This document shows positions 36,264 to 44,163 of a stretch of DNA of 64,000 nucleotides, piece by piece (the stretch's first letter is position 1; each line of letters starts with the position of its first letter). The position numbers were made by a program, and so were the translations under genes. The stretch covers positions 45,362 through 109,361 of the forward strand of contig JAKAFL010000006.1 of the NCBI GenBank assembly GCA_021817945.1, in the 5' to 3' direction. The notes beneath the pieces are model-generated. The model ran no database searches and was not told the origin of the DNA. It saw only the letters and a list, made by a program, of their open reading frames with translations. The DNA is from a bacterium (GTDB lineage: Bacteria; Verrucomicrobiota; Verrucomicrobiia; Limisphaerales; UBA11358).

Positions 36264-36599
36264 CTATTGAACATCCAAAAGTTCCACGTCGAAAATCAAG
36301 GTGGCTTGGGGCGGAATCACTCCAGGATAACCGTCCCGACCATAAGCGAGCGCGGGCGGTATGGTCAGCCGCACCCGGTCGCCCACCTTCATGGTAGCCA
36401 CCGCCATGTCCCACCCGGCGATCACCTGCCCTGCTCCAAGCAGGAAGGTGAATGGCTCATTCCTTTCCCGGGAGCTGTCGAAAATCTTGCCATCCTCAAA
36501 AGTGCCTGTGTAGTGAACGGTAACCATGGCACCTTGGCGGGCGGCAGCTCCCCTGCCCGCTTGCAATGGCTCAATAGCCAACCCAGATTCTTTTTTCAT
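36264..36599 (-). CDS. FKBP-type peptidyl-prolyl isomerase
   Basis: A 111-aa single-domain FKBP, with no signal peptide, so probably cytoplasmic. The motif series is classic: VTVHYTGTFEDGKIFDSS, FTFLLGAGQVIAGWDMAV, RVRLTIPPALAYG and PPQATLIFDVELLDV. The active-site aromatic and Asp residues are conserved. It catalyses proline cis-trans isomerisation in folding proteins. ATG 36597-36599. It may share a transcript with aquaporin, 105 bp downstream. Confidence 0.93.
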   Translation of the reverse strand: MKKESGLAIEPLQAGRGAAARQGAMVTVHYTGTFEDGKIFDSSRERNEPFTFLLGAGQVIAGWDMAVATMKVGDRVRLTIPPALAYGRDGYPGVIPPQATLIFDVELLDVQ

Positions 36600-36679
36600 G
36601 GTGATAAGATCGGCACAATTGGAACATTTTTTCCGGACGCAATGATTTCCAGCCAGGTTTTTCTGTCAAGACAACAGTT

Positions 36680-37186
36680 TCAGGAATGGCCGCCCAACTG
36701 AAGCCTGGGGTCGGATTCGAGCAAAGCTTTGAGATTTGACCAACCGGTTGCATTCATGTCATTGAAGGCGTTCAAGTAAACGGCCACGATTTCATGTGGG
36801 TATTTGGACAACAGACCCTCCACAGCCAGCTTTAGGCGGCCTTCCTCCACGGAAGCAGGCAGATCATCCACCACGCCGTCCTCATTGGGAATACCCAAAG
36901 AATTGAGGTAATCCGCCAGCATGGCATGATGTTTTTTGACAAGCCATGCGCGAATCATGGCGCCTGCGGCAGCATCCATGGCTGGCCGCGACAGGCTGGC
37001 CAGCATGGAAAGGTGGCGTTCTTCGCGCGGCTGGCGCTCCAGGAAAACGGCGCGCACATGTTTGGCCTGGGCCACCGCTGCAAGGGTGGCTTTATAAGCC
37101 GCCTTGTCTGACTCGAAGGTGAATTGCAGGATGTCACTCGCCAGCTTGGGCGACATGAAACCGATGAGTTCGTGGGATTTAAGCAT
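36680..37186 (-). CDS. Hypothetical protein, helical, LpxI-adjacent
   Basis: A 168-aa protein that I do not recognise. It is rich in Ala, Leu and charged residues and should be mainly alpha-helical, with no signal peptide or membrane segment. A conserved-looking stretch is YLNSLGIPNEDGVVDDLP, followed by HEIVAVYLNAFNDM. The gene sits 28 bp after the LpxI gene on the same strand, suggesting one transcript, but nothing in the sequence links it to lipid A. Confidence 0.7.
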   Translation of the reverse strand: MLKSHELIGFMSPKLASDILQFTFESDKAAYKATLAAVAQAKHVRAVFLERQPREERHLSMLASLSRPAMDAAAGAMIRAWLVKKHHAMLADYLNSLGIPNEDGVVDDLPASVEEGRLKLAVEGLLSKYPHEIVAVYLNAFNDMNATGWSNLKALLESDPRLQLGGHS

Positions 37187-37214
37187 AAAATCAAAAAGTT
37201 AAAAACAGGAAGGC

Positions 37215-38036
37215 TTAGGAAAGTGTAGTCAGGGTTAAATTCATTTTAGAAGCCAGCCGGGCGCATTCATCGCGGTCCAGCAGCAGTGATTTCCCAGGTT
37301 CAATGGCCAGGACACGGATGCCTGCCGCAGCGCAGGTTTGCAGGGTTTGGGCGCCCAGGCAGGGCACATCGAAACGCATGTCATGGTTGATTTTGGCCAC
37401 CTTCACGGCTACGGCTCCCCCCTCTTTACCCGCAAGCTGTCCTCCCCTTGCAAGGCAAACATCCGTGCCTTCAAAGGCTTCCACAGCTAAAACGGTTCCA
37501 TTTTTCACCACCACCAACTGGCCTATTTCCAGACGCGCAATTTCGCGGACAATATGATGCCCAAATGCAATGTCTTCGCGCTGGTTCTGGGACAAAGCGG
37601 GACCGAGGTGAAAACCAGCCCCGGGCATCAGTGGCGCCAGCCAAGGGGTGGCTTCAATCAAGTCCACGCCATCTTTTTTTAATTCTTCAGCAATGGCACC
37701 AAAAACGGTGTGGGCGTTCTTCTCTTTCAAGCGCAACAAGACGCCCATGGCCCGGAGGTCCGGACGCAAATCAAAAAGATTTTTAGGGGCAATCTGCCCC
37801 AACATCACACACTGACGAATTCCACGGCTGGTAAATTGGGCAATCATCTTGCCCAACTGCCCCACCTTGATCCAGGCAATCTCATCCACCAAACCGGCCA
37901 GGGCCGGATCCGTTTCACCCTCGGCGGCCACGGCAACGATGCGCTTGACGCCGGCTGCACGCGCAAGCCGGGCAAATTCGAGCGGCAAAGAACGGTTGCC
38001 GGCAATGATGCCAATTGATTCAAGGGCCAGGTTCAT
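37215..38036 (-). CDS. lpxI: UDP-2,3-diacylglucosamine diphosphatase LpxI
   Basis: A 273-aa cytoplasmic enzyme of the LpxI (DUF1009) family, which cleaves UDP-2,3-diacylglucosamine to lipid X and UMP in lipid A biosynthesis, replacing LpxH. Visible family features: IGIIAGNRSLPLEFAR at the start, MLGQIAPKNLFDLRPD, GTDVCLARGG and a C-terminal RFDVPCLGAQTLQTCAAAGIRVLAIEPGK. ATG 38034-38036 is used; an earlier in-frame start at 38114 adds residues without homology. No other lpx gene is in the window. It supports a Gram-negative cell envelope. Confidence 0.9.
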   Translation of the reverse strand: MNLALESIGIIAGNRSLPLEFARLARAAGVKRIVAVAAEGETDPALAGLVDEIAWIKVGQLGKMIAQFTSRGIRQCVMLGQIAPKNLFDLRPDLRAMGVLLRLKEKNAHTVFGAIAEELKKDGVDLIEATPWLAPLMPGAGFHLGPALSQNQREDIAFGHHIVREIARLEIGQLVVVKNGTVLAVEAFEGTDVCLARGGQLAGKEGGAVAVKVAKINHDMRFDVPCLGAQTLQTCAAAGIRVLAIEPGKSLLLDRDECARLASKMNLTLTTLS

Positions 38037-38347
38037 TCCATTTGAACGGACAGGGTAACAAACGCGCGACAGGAATCCAGCCGGTTTTGTGGGTTGCCGG
38101 AAACCACCACACACCGCCTTGAGAAAACTCAGGCGTTTCCAAGGGACAGTTTTTCAACATGTTGCCTCAATGATAAAGTCGCCCTTCCCATTTTTGGCCT
38201 CATGAATCCCCCGGATTTCTGTCCCGTTTTGGTTGGCCTTGTCATCTTTTGCATCCTGATTTTTGAGAATCCTTTCAGGAAACCAACAAAGCAGACAAGA
38301 TTGGCGAACCGCGATAGTTGGCGCGGCGCTTGCTTGAACAGGATGGC

Positions 38348-38662
38348 ATGCAGTCACTCGACAACATTTATTTAAAGATGGTTTCAGGGTTGGAACCCGC
38401 CAATTTGAGCCAATTGCACCCGCCTGCGCCTGCCTCGGCGGAAGGGGAGCGGGAAATCAGCCGGGAAGTAGCGCATGAGCTGAACAACGTTCTGACGATC
38501 ATTCGCGGCTATACGGAACGGCTGCTCATGAAAAACAGTGAGAACGCCAGTCTGGCTCCGGACCTCAAACTGATTTGCGAAAGCGCGCGGCGTGCTGAGC
38601 TTATCATCCGCCACGCAGCGCGGGGAACCCGGCAGGCAAACGCCCGGCAGGATCAAAAGTAA
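38348..38662 (+). CDS. Short protein with only a histidine-kinase DHp (HisKA) segment
   Basis: A 104-aa protein with REVAHELNNVLTIIRGYTERLL at about 45-65, the H-box of histidine kinases including the phospho-accepting His followed by E-L/N-N. The second DHp helix follows (ICESARRAELIIRHAARGTRQ). The frame then stops; no HATPase (N, G1, G2 boxes) is encoded before the opposite-strand GH10 gene. It could be a stand-alone histidine phosphotransfer or dimerisation protein, or a decayed kinase end. ATG 38348 is preferred to TTG 38318. Confidence 0.55.
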   Translation: MQSLDNIYLKMVSGLEPANLSQLHPPAPASAEGEREISREVAHELNNVLTIIRGYTERLLMKNSENASLAPDLKLICESARRAELIIRHAARGTRQANARQDQK

Positions 38663-38817
38663 TTTGCCTCATTCGGTTTCAAATCCTTGAAGCCTTTTAA
38701 AAATGACGGTGGGCGCTGTTTTGGGTGAAAGGCGAAATGGCGGGGCGCAACGATGGAGATCGGCTGATATCTCTCACTGAGGAACGACTGAGCCAATAGT
38801 CACCGGAATCAAGGCCC

Positions 38818-39981
38818 TCAGGGATTTGCCACTTCATCGTAAGCGGAACCCTTTTTTTGCAGGAGACCGTATTTTTCAGCCGAAGCAATCACATTGGAAA
38901 AAGCGGGTTTGGGTTGGTTATGGCGGTCAAACAATAGCGGGTAATTTCGGCGTCCCGGGACGGGCCAGTTATTGAGCCATGAGTCTCCGTCATTCACCCC
39001 CCAGAAGGTCACGCGTTCAATGGATTTGCGGTTTTGGACATATACAAAAAACAACTGGCCATAGCGGCGGGCCAGCGCTTCCTGGACGGTTTCTGGCAAT
39101 TCCTGCGGGTATGGATTGAGGCGCGGATTTCGGGCCAGCAGAAGCCCCACGTCAGCGGAGTGACCCACCGCAGTTGGTGGCAGCACATCCACATCCAACT
39201 CGGAAATATTCACCTTCACCCCGAGACTGCCGAAAGCCGCGATGGTTTGGGAAATCTGGGCGGGGGCGGGCCAGTTGAGACTGACGTGTTCCTGAATGCC
39301 CACGGCCGCCAGCGGAACATGGGCTGCCAGGAGATTCCGAACCAGCGTCAGCGCCCCATCGCGCTTGGGCTGGTTTTCAATTCCATAGTCATTGTAGTAA
39401 AGCTCGGCATGGGGATCCGCCTCATGGGCCCATTGATAGGCTTTCACCAGGTATTGCGGCCCCAAAATGCGCAGCCAGGGTGTGGGACGCAGTTTGCCAT
39501 CCTCGCCCACGGCCTCATTGACCACATCCCAGCCGCGAATCCTGCCGCGGTACCGCCCCACGACGGTGAAAATGTGGTTGCTCAGGCAGTTCATGAGCCA
39601 CTCCGCAGACACATCACTTCCGTCCGGGCGATGAAAAACCCAGGCCGGTGTTTGCTGGTGCCACACCAGTGTGTGGCCAATGATGGCCATTTGGTGACTT
39701 TCGCCAAAAGCCACGTACCGGTCAGCCTGCGTGAAGTCAAACACTCCCGGCCCGGGATGAACATTCTCCCATTTTAAAACATTTTCAGGGGTGATGCTGT
39801 CGAATTGGCGCGCCACAAAAAGGCTGGCCGCCTGGTCGGACCCGCTGAACTGCGATGCATTCACGGCCGCACCCACAAGGAAATCATCCTTGAACACCTG
39901 TTTGAGCGCGGGTTGCGCCTGTAAAACTGGCAGGACCATCAGCCAGGCTGATAAAATCCCAACTTGAATTTTTGCGTTCAT
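38818..39981 (-). CDS. GH10 endo-beta-1,4-xylanase, exported
   Basis: A 387-aa enzyme with a signal peptide (ILSAWLMVLPVLQAQP) and one GH10 TIM barrel. The acid/base is Glu156 in GWDVVNEA and the nucleophile is Glu261 in VNISELDVD. Other family blocks: ITPENVLKWENVHP, GHTLVWHQQTPAW, YYNDYGIE, and WGVNDGDSWLNNWP. It hydrolyses internal bonds of xylan with retention. It overlaps the GPH transporter by 4 bp and ends the GH3-transporter-xylanase operon, so released xylo-oligosaccharides would be imported and trimmed by GH3. Confidence 0.94.
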   Translation of the reverse strand: MNAKIQVGILSAWLMVLPVLQAQPALKQVFKDDFLVGAAVNASQFSGSDQAASLFVARQFDSITPENVLKWENVHPGPGVFDFTQADRYVAFGESHQMAIIGHTLVWHQQTPAWVFHRPDGSDVSAEWLMNCLSNHIFTVVGRYRGRIRGWDVVNEAVGEDGKLRPTPWLRILGPQYLVKAYQWAHEADPHAELYYNDYGIENQPKRDGALTLVRNLLAAHVPLAAVGIQEHVSLNWPAPAQISQTIAAFGSLGVKVNISELDVDVLPPTAVGHSADVGLLLARNPRLNPYPQELPETVQEALARRYGQLFFVYVQNRKSIERVTFWGVNDGDSWLNNWPVPGRRNYPLLFDRHNQPKPAFSNVIASAEKYGLLQKKGSAYDEVANP

Positions 39982-41507
39982 AAAGTCACACCTTCTTCAA
40001 CGCCCGGCGCCTGTCTGCGCGAGGCCAATTCACCCGCCATTTGCACGGTTTTTGAACGGGTCAGGGGATACCTGCAAAGCAGGCCCAGGCAAACGGCAAA
40101 GAGCAGTCCCACGGATAAACCCACATTCACCCGGTACCCTGTCACAGCCCGGGTGGCATCGGGAAACCGTGTGTCGTAATGGAACCATCCGGCCATGATC
40201 CATAGAAAACCTGCGGACCCCAGGGCCAGCCCGGTTTTCAAGGCGAACCCAATGGTGGCAAAAACAATACCCGTAAACCGGCGCCCGGTCTGCCACTCGG
40301 AATAATCCGCCACATCCGCATAAATGGCCCAGATCAATGGAATGGTGGGCGCATAGAAAACGGATCCGGTGATGGTGAGGACCATCATGCCAGAGACCGC
40401 ATCGGGAGGGAGCAGGTAAAAAGCCAGCGCATTCAACGCCGAAAGGCCAAACCCGGCCACCGCCACCGCCTTTTTGCCAAACCGTTTGGCAAACGAGGCA
40501 GAAAGCAGGATCATGATCACAATCGTCAGGGTATTGGTCATGTTCACAAGGCTATTGAAAACATCTGCCACGTTGCTCCCAGCCAAATGGCGGGGATCGG
40601 CATGCACCACATAACCCAGCCATTCGAGAACGCCTCCCGGCATAATCCCGCCTGGAGCCAGGGGCGGTGCGGCCAGGCCAAGGTGGCTCACCCAGGCAAA
40701 CATCGCCGCCTTATCCGCATAGTGATGGTAATAGTCATAGGTGGCCCCGCCGCGAAATGACAGCAGCGCGAAATGAAACAGCGTCATCAAAAACATGATC
40801 CGCCAGGGTTCGTTTTTCCACAGGCAAGCCAGGTCTTGGCGCGGGGTTGAACGGGTTTTCACCATCGGCTGAACCCGTTCGCGCGTGGTCAGGAACGTCC
40901 CCACAAACAGCATCAGGCACAAAACCGACCAGACCATCATGGTCATTTGCCAGCCGTGTTGGCGGTCGTGCCCTGTGGAAAAACGCGCCACAAGAGGCAG
41001 GGTGAAACCACCCACGATGAACTGGGCCATGTTCACCGCAATGAAACGATATGAATTTAATCGCGCCCTTTCATTCAGGTCGGCAGTCATTACCCCGCCC
41101 AGCGCCGAATAGGGCATGTTATTCATTGAATACAAAGTCATTAAAAGCGAGTTGGTCAGGGCGGCATAGATTATCCGGCTGGTCGGGCTCCAGCCTTTCG
41201 GCGTGGTGTAAGCCAGCACCATGACCAAGGCCCAAGGCAGGGCCGTGGCCAGTATCCAGGGCCGAAAACGACCCCAGCGCGACTGGGTGCGATCCGCCAG
41301 CAATCCCACCACGGGATCCACGATTGCATCCCACAAACGGGGCCACAACAATATGGCTGCGGCAGCCCCGGCGGTCAGGCCGAACACATCCGTGTAAAAG
41401 TTCAACTGGTACAAAATCATGGACATGAACACGAAGTTTGCCGCCGCGTCCCCCCCGCTGTATCCCACTTTTTCAAGGAAGGATAATTTTTGATCGGATG
41501 AATTCAT
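39978..41507 (-). CDS. GPH-family sugar:cation symporter (xyloside/oligosaccharide transporter)
   Basis: A 509-aa transporter with 12 predicted membrane segments of the glycoside-pentoside-hexuronide family (MelB/XynB-like). Diagnostic parts are LSFLEKVGYSGGDAAANFVF in TM1, WPRLWDAIVDPVVGLLADRTQSRWGRFRPW with the Asp/Arg loop, and YAALTNSLLMTLYSMNNMPYSALGGVM. Such symporters import xylobiose, galactosides or glucuronides with Na+ or H+. Its position between GH3 and GH10 genes points to xylo-oligosaccharides. It shares an ATGA overlap with the GH10 gene. Confidence 0.9.
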   Translation of the reverse strand: MNSSDQKLSFLEKVGYSGGDAAANFVFMSMILYQLNFYTDVFGLTAGAAAAILLWPRLWDAIVDPVVGLLADRTQSRWGRFRPWILATALPWALVMVLAYTTPKGWSPTSRIIYAALTNSLLMTLYSMNNMPYSALGGVMTADLNERARLNSYRFIAVNMAQFIVGGFTLPLVARFSTGHDRQHGWQMTMMVWSVLCLMLFVGTFLTTRERVQPMVKTRSTPRQDLACLWKNEPWRIMFLMTLFHFALLSFRGGATYDYYHHYADKAAMFAWVSHLGLAAPPLAPGGIMPGGVLEWLGYVVHADPRHLAGSNVADVFNSLVNMTNTLTIVIMILLSASFAKRFGKKAVAVAGFGLSALNALAFYLLPPDAVSGMMVLTITGSVFYAPTIPLIWAIYADVADYSEWQTGRRFTGIVFATIGFALKTGLALGSAGFLWIMAGWFHYDTRFPDATRAVTGYRVNVGLSVGLLFAVCLGLLCRYPLTRSKTVQMAGELASRRQAPGVEEGVTL

Positions 41508-41525
41508 CGTGCAGGGCCGGTAAAA

Positions 41526-43850
41526 TCAGGGAATCACCGTCAGGATCACCTTTTGCAGGTCCTCATCCCGGGACGAGGATCCAACCAGGATGGCAAACTC
41601 ACCGGGTTCCACTTGGTATTTCATGTCAATATCGTAAAAAGACAGCGAACCCGGGGTAATATCCATACTTACAGTGCGGGTTTCCCCGGGCTTGAGGCTG
41701 ATTTTTTGGAAACCTTTCAACTCCTTCACGGGGCGGGTGACCGAACTCACCAAGTCCCGTATGTACATCTGCACCACCTCGGAGCCGCTGCGGCGTCCGG
41801 TATTGGTTACATCCACTTTCACGCGGGTGCTTTCATTTCGGCGCAGACGATGGCGTCCCAAACGAAGGTTTTTGAAGATGAAGGTGGTGTAACTCAATCC
41901 AAATCCAAAGGGATAAAGCGGGGTCGTATCATCCCAAAGATAACCCCGGCGCGCCGAGGGTTTGTAATTGTAAAAAACCGGCAAATGCCCTGCGGACCTG
42001 GGAATGGAAATGGGAAGTTTACCGCCTGGATTGTGATCTCCAAAAAGGACTTCGGCCACGGCATGACCGCCTTCCTGGCCCAGGTACCAGCATTCCAGGA
42101 TGGCTGGCACCTGCCCGGCCAGTTGGGTGATGGCCAATGGGCGACCATTAAACAAAAGCGCCACCACCGGTTTGCCCAGCGACAAGATCGCGCGCACCAA
42201 CTCATCCTGGCGCCCGGCCATGGCAAGATTCGCGCGGTCGCCCAAGTGGCGGCGGCTCCAGGCTTCCCTTGATGTCTGTTCATTGCCGCCGATTGCCAGG
42301 ATCACCACATCGGCCTTCCGCGCCGTTTCCACTGCCGCGGCCATGAGCCGCCGATCCTCATCCGGGCTGGACGACACGACCTCATCCTGCTGCCACGAGC
42401 CTCCCACTGTGATCTTGCATCCTTCCGCGTGCAACACCCCAATAGCAGGCCCAAGCCGTTCTTGAATCCCCTCCAACACGCTTGCATTCCATCGGGGAAT
42501 GCCGCTGTAACCGCCAAGAAGACTGCGATGCGCATTGGGCCCGATCACGGCCAGGGTTTTAATTTGGCCGGGATCCAGCGGGAGCAATCCCTTATCATTT
42601 TTCAACAAGGTGATAGTCTCACGCGCGGCCTGCAAGGCCACATCACGGTGTGTTGCCTGGCCGCACACTTTCGCGGCCTCAGACGAATCCACATAGGGAT
42701 CCTCAAACAATCCCAGCTTGAATTTCCAAAATAGCATGGGTGCCACCAATTCATCCAGTTCGCTCTCGCGCAATCGGCGCGAACGGACCAATTCCACCAA
42801 ATGCCGGTAGCAATCCATTTCAGGAAACTCGATATTGACCCCGGCGCGAACAGCCAGCACGGCGGCTTCCTTTTTATCGGCAGCCACATGATGGCCATGG
42901 GTGTCCGGGCGGTCGGCCAACTCCCAGATGGCGTAATAATCGGAAACCACAAAGCCAGTGAAACCCCATTCCTTCCTGAGGACATCCCGCAGGAGCCACC
43001 GGCTGGCATGAGAGGGCACACCATCAATCTCATTGTAACTGGCCATCACACTGGCGGCGCCGGCCTCGTCCAAGCATTCTCTAAACGGTCGGAGAAAGGT
43101 TTCTCTCAATACCCGCTCTGAAACATTCACTGGCGCGCAATTCTGGCCTGATTCCGGCTGCCCATGTGCTGCAAAATGTTTCAATGTAGCCAGCACCCGG
43201 GTTTTATCCTTGAAAGACCCGTCACCTTGAAAACCGCGAACTGAAGCCACACCCATCCGCCCGTTGAGGTATGGATCCTCCCCATAGGTTTCCTCCACAC
43301 GACCCCACCTTGGGTCCCTGGCCACATCCACCACCGGAGTCAGGGCCTGATGCGCTCCACGCACCCGGGTTTCCCGTGCTGTCATTGCGTATAACGACTC
43401 CACCAAAGCAGGATTGAAGGTCGCACCCAAGCCGATCGGCTGCGGAAAACTGGTGGCATCCCGGGCAGCCAGACCATGCAGACATTCCTCATGAAAAAGC
43501 ACCGGTATTCCCAGGCGGGAATGTTCACAAAAAAACCGTTGAATGGCGTTGGTCAATTCTGCCATGCCACGCGCCGTCTGCCCATAGGCAGGGTTGGTTG
43601 GATCACTCCCAGCATCGCTGGGCCGACCCACCTGTCCCAGCCCGTGCCCATCCTTGAATGCCGCCAAGGCTTTGGCCTCATCAAATTGCCCCTTTTCATC
43701 CACCAGCAGCTTCCCCTTTTCCTGCCATACGCACATCATCTGTGCCGCCTTCTCCTCAAGCGTCATCCGAGCTAATAGGTCTTTCACGCGTCGTTCCGGC
43801 GACAAACGCGGGTTTTTGTAAGGCGGGAGTTTGGATCGTGACTGGATCAT
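41526..43850 (-). CDS. GH3 beta-xylosidase/beta-glucosidase
   Basis: A 774-aa enzyme without a clear signal peptide, so probably cytoplasmic. It has an N-terminal GH3 barrel, with nucleophile Asp304 in GFVVSDYYAIWEL and substrate-binding TYGEDPYLNGRMG and KHFAAHGQPESG. A second alpha/beta domain follows (ETITLLKNDKGLLPL, DVVILAIGGNEQTSREAWSR). Last is a fibronectin III-like domain (VTNTGRRSGSEVVQMYIRD). It should release xylose or glucose from oligosaccharides brought in by the adjacent GPH symporter. It is the first gene of the xylan operon, with 18 bp to the transporter. Confidence 0.9.
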   Translation of the reverse strand: MIQSRSKLPPYKNPRLSPERRVKDLLARMTLEEKAAQMMCVWQEKGKLLVDEKGQFDEAKALAAFKDGHGLGQVGRPSDAGSDPTNPAYGQTARGMAELTNAIQRFFCEHSRLGIPVLFHEECLHGLAARDATSFPQPIGLGATFNPALVESLYAMTARETRVRGAHQALTPVVDVARDPRWGRVEETYGEDPYLNGRMGVASVRGFQGDGSFKDKTRVLATLKHFAAHGQPESGQNCAPVNVSERVLRETFLRPFRECLDEAGAASVMASYNEIDGVPSHASRWLLRDVLRKEWGFTGFVVSDYYAIWELADRPDTHGHHVAADKKEAAVLAVRAGVNIEFPEMDCYRHLVELVRSRRLRESELDELVAPMLFWKFKLGLFEDPYVDSSEAAKVCGQATHRDVALQAARETITLLKNDKGLLPLDPGQIKTLAVIGPNAHRSLLGGYSGIPRWNASVLEGIQERLGPAIGVLHAEGCKITVGGSWQQDEVVSSSPDEDRRLMAAAVETARKADVVILAIGGNEQTSREAWSRRHLGDRANLAMAGRQDELVRAILSLGKPVVALLFNGRPLAITQLAGQVPAILECWYLGQEGGHAVAEVLFGDHNPGGKLPISIPRSAGHLPVFYNYKPSARRGYLWDDTTPLYPFGFGLSYTTFIFKNLRLGRHRLRRNESTRVKVDVTNTGRRSGSEVVQMYIRDLVSSVTRPVKELKGFQKISLKPGETRTVSMDITPGSLSFYDIDMKYQVEPGEFAILVGSSSRDEDLQKVILTVIP

Positions 43851-43962
43851 GGAATGAAAAAGCGGGCAATATCAGTGTTTCAAACACCTTAGCAACCGTC
43901 CATCGCCCCGCAAATACGACATATGGTGGATTGCCGGCCTTGGATTCAGAGAATCGCCCGGC

Positions 43963-44160
43963 CAGAACTGCCGCCCTGATCCCCCGCGCCAAGACGCCGG
44001 TTGAAATGCGTCAAGGCTGCCGCTCCGGACTAGCCGTACGAACGCGAGGAAAGGCCTGAAAAATCAATCGCGCGGCCCCAGGCGCAAATCGGCTTTGGGG
44101 ATGGCCCGGAGGTACTTGGCCGCCGCCTCGGTTCGGCATCGCACATGCAGTTTTTCATAA
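43963..44160. repeat. Left copy of the 198-bp direct repeat flanking the defence island
   Basis: This segment recurs at 63803-64000, exactly 19,840 bp away in the same orientation. The first 21 bp are identical. Then come about 27 bp diverged with compensating one-base gaps, 22 identical bp, one mismatch at 44033, and 127 bp of perfect identity (44034-44160). The right end of the copy falls at the drmB stop codon. It holds the 3' end of a LuxR-type regulator gene and its downstream flank. It looks like an attL-type junction or a recombination duplication. Confidence 0.9.
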
Positions 44161-44163
44161 ATA
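44064..44163 (-). pseudogene. 3'-end fragment of a LuxR/NarL-type response-regulator gene
   Basis: The minus strand encodes IYEKLHVRCRTEAAAKYLR and a short tail to a stop at 44064-44066. This is the recognition helix end of a LuxR-type HTH (compare the family pattern IYxKLxVxxRTEAxxKxL). The upstream part of the HTH and the receiver domain are absent; the sequence runs into drmB instead. The identical end of a presumably intact gene is at 63904-64000. It is a displaced gene end left at the island boundary, not a functional gene. Confidence 0.75.

Noticed and set aside
43851..44063. Integrase or transposase remnant at the left island edge
   Set aside because: No such protein motif was seen in any frame; the region is non-coding repeat and flank.
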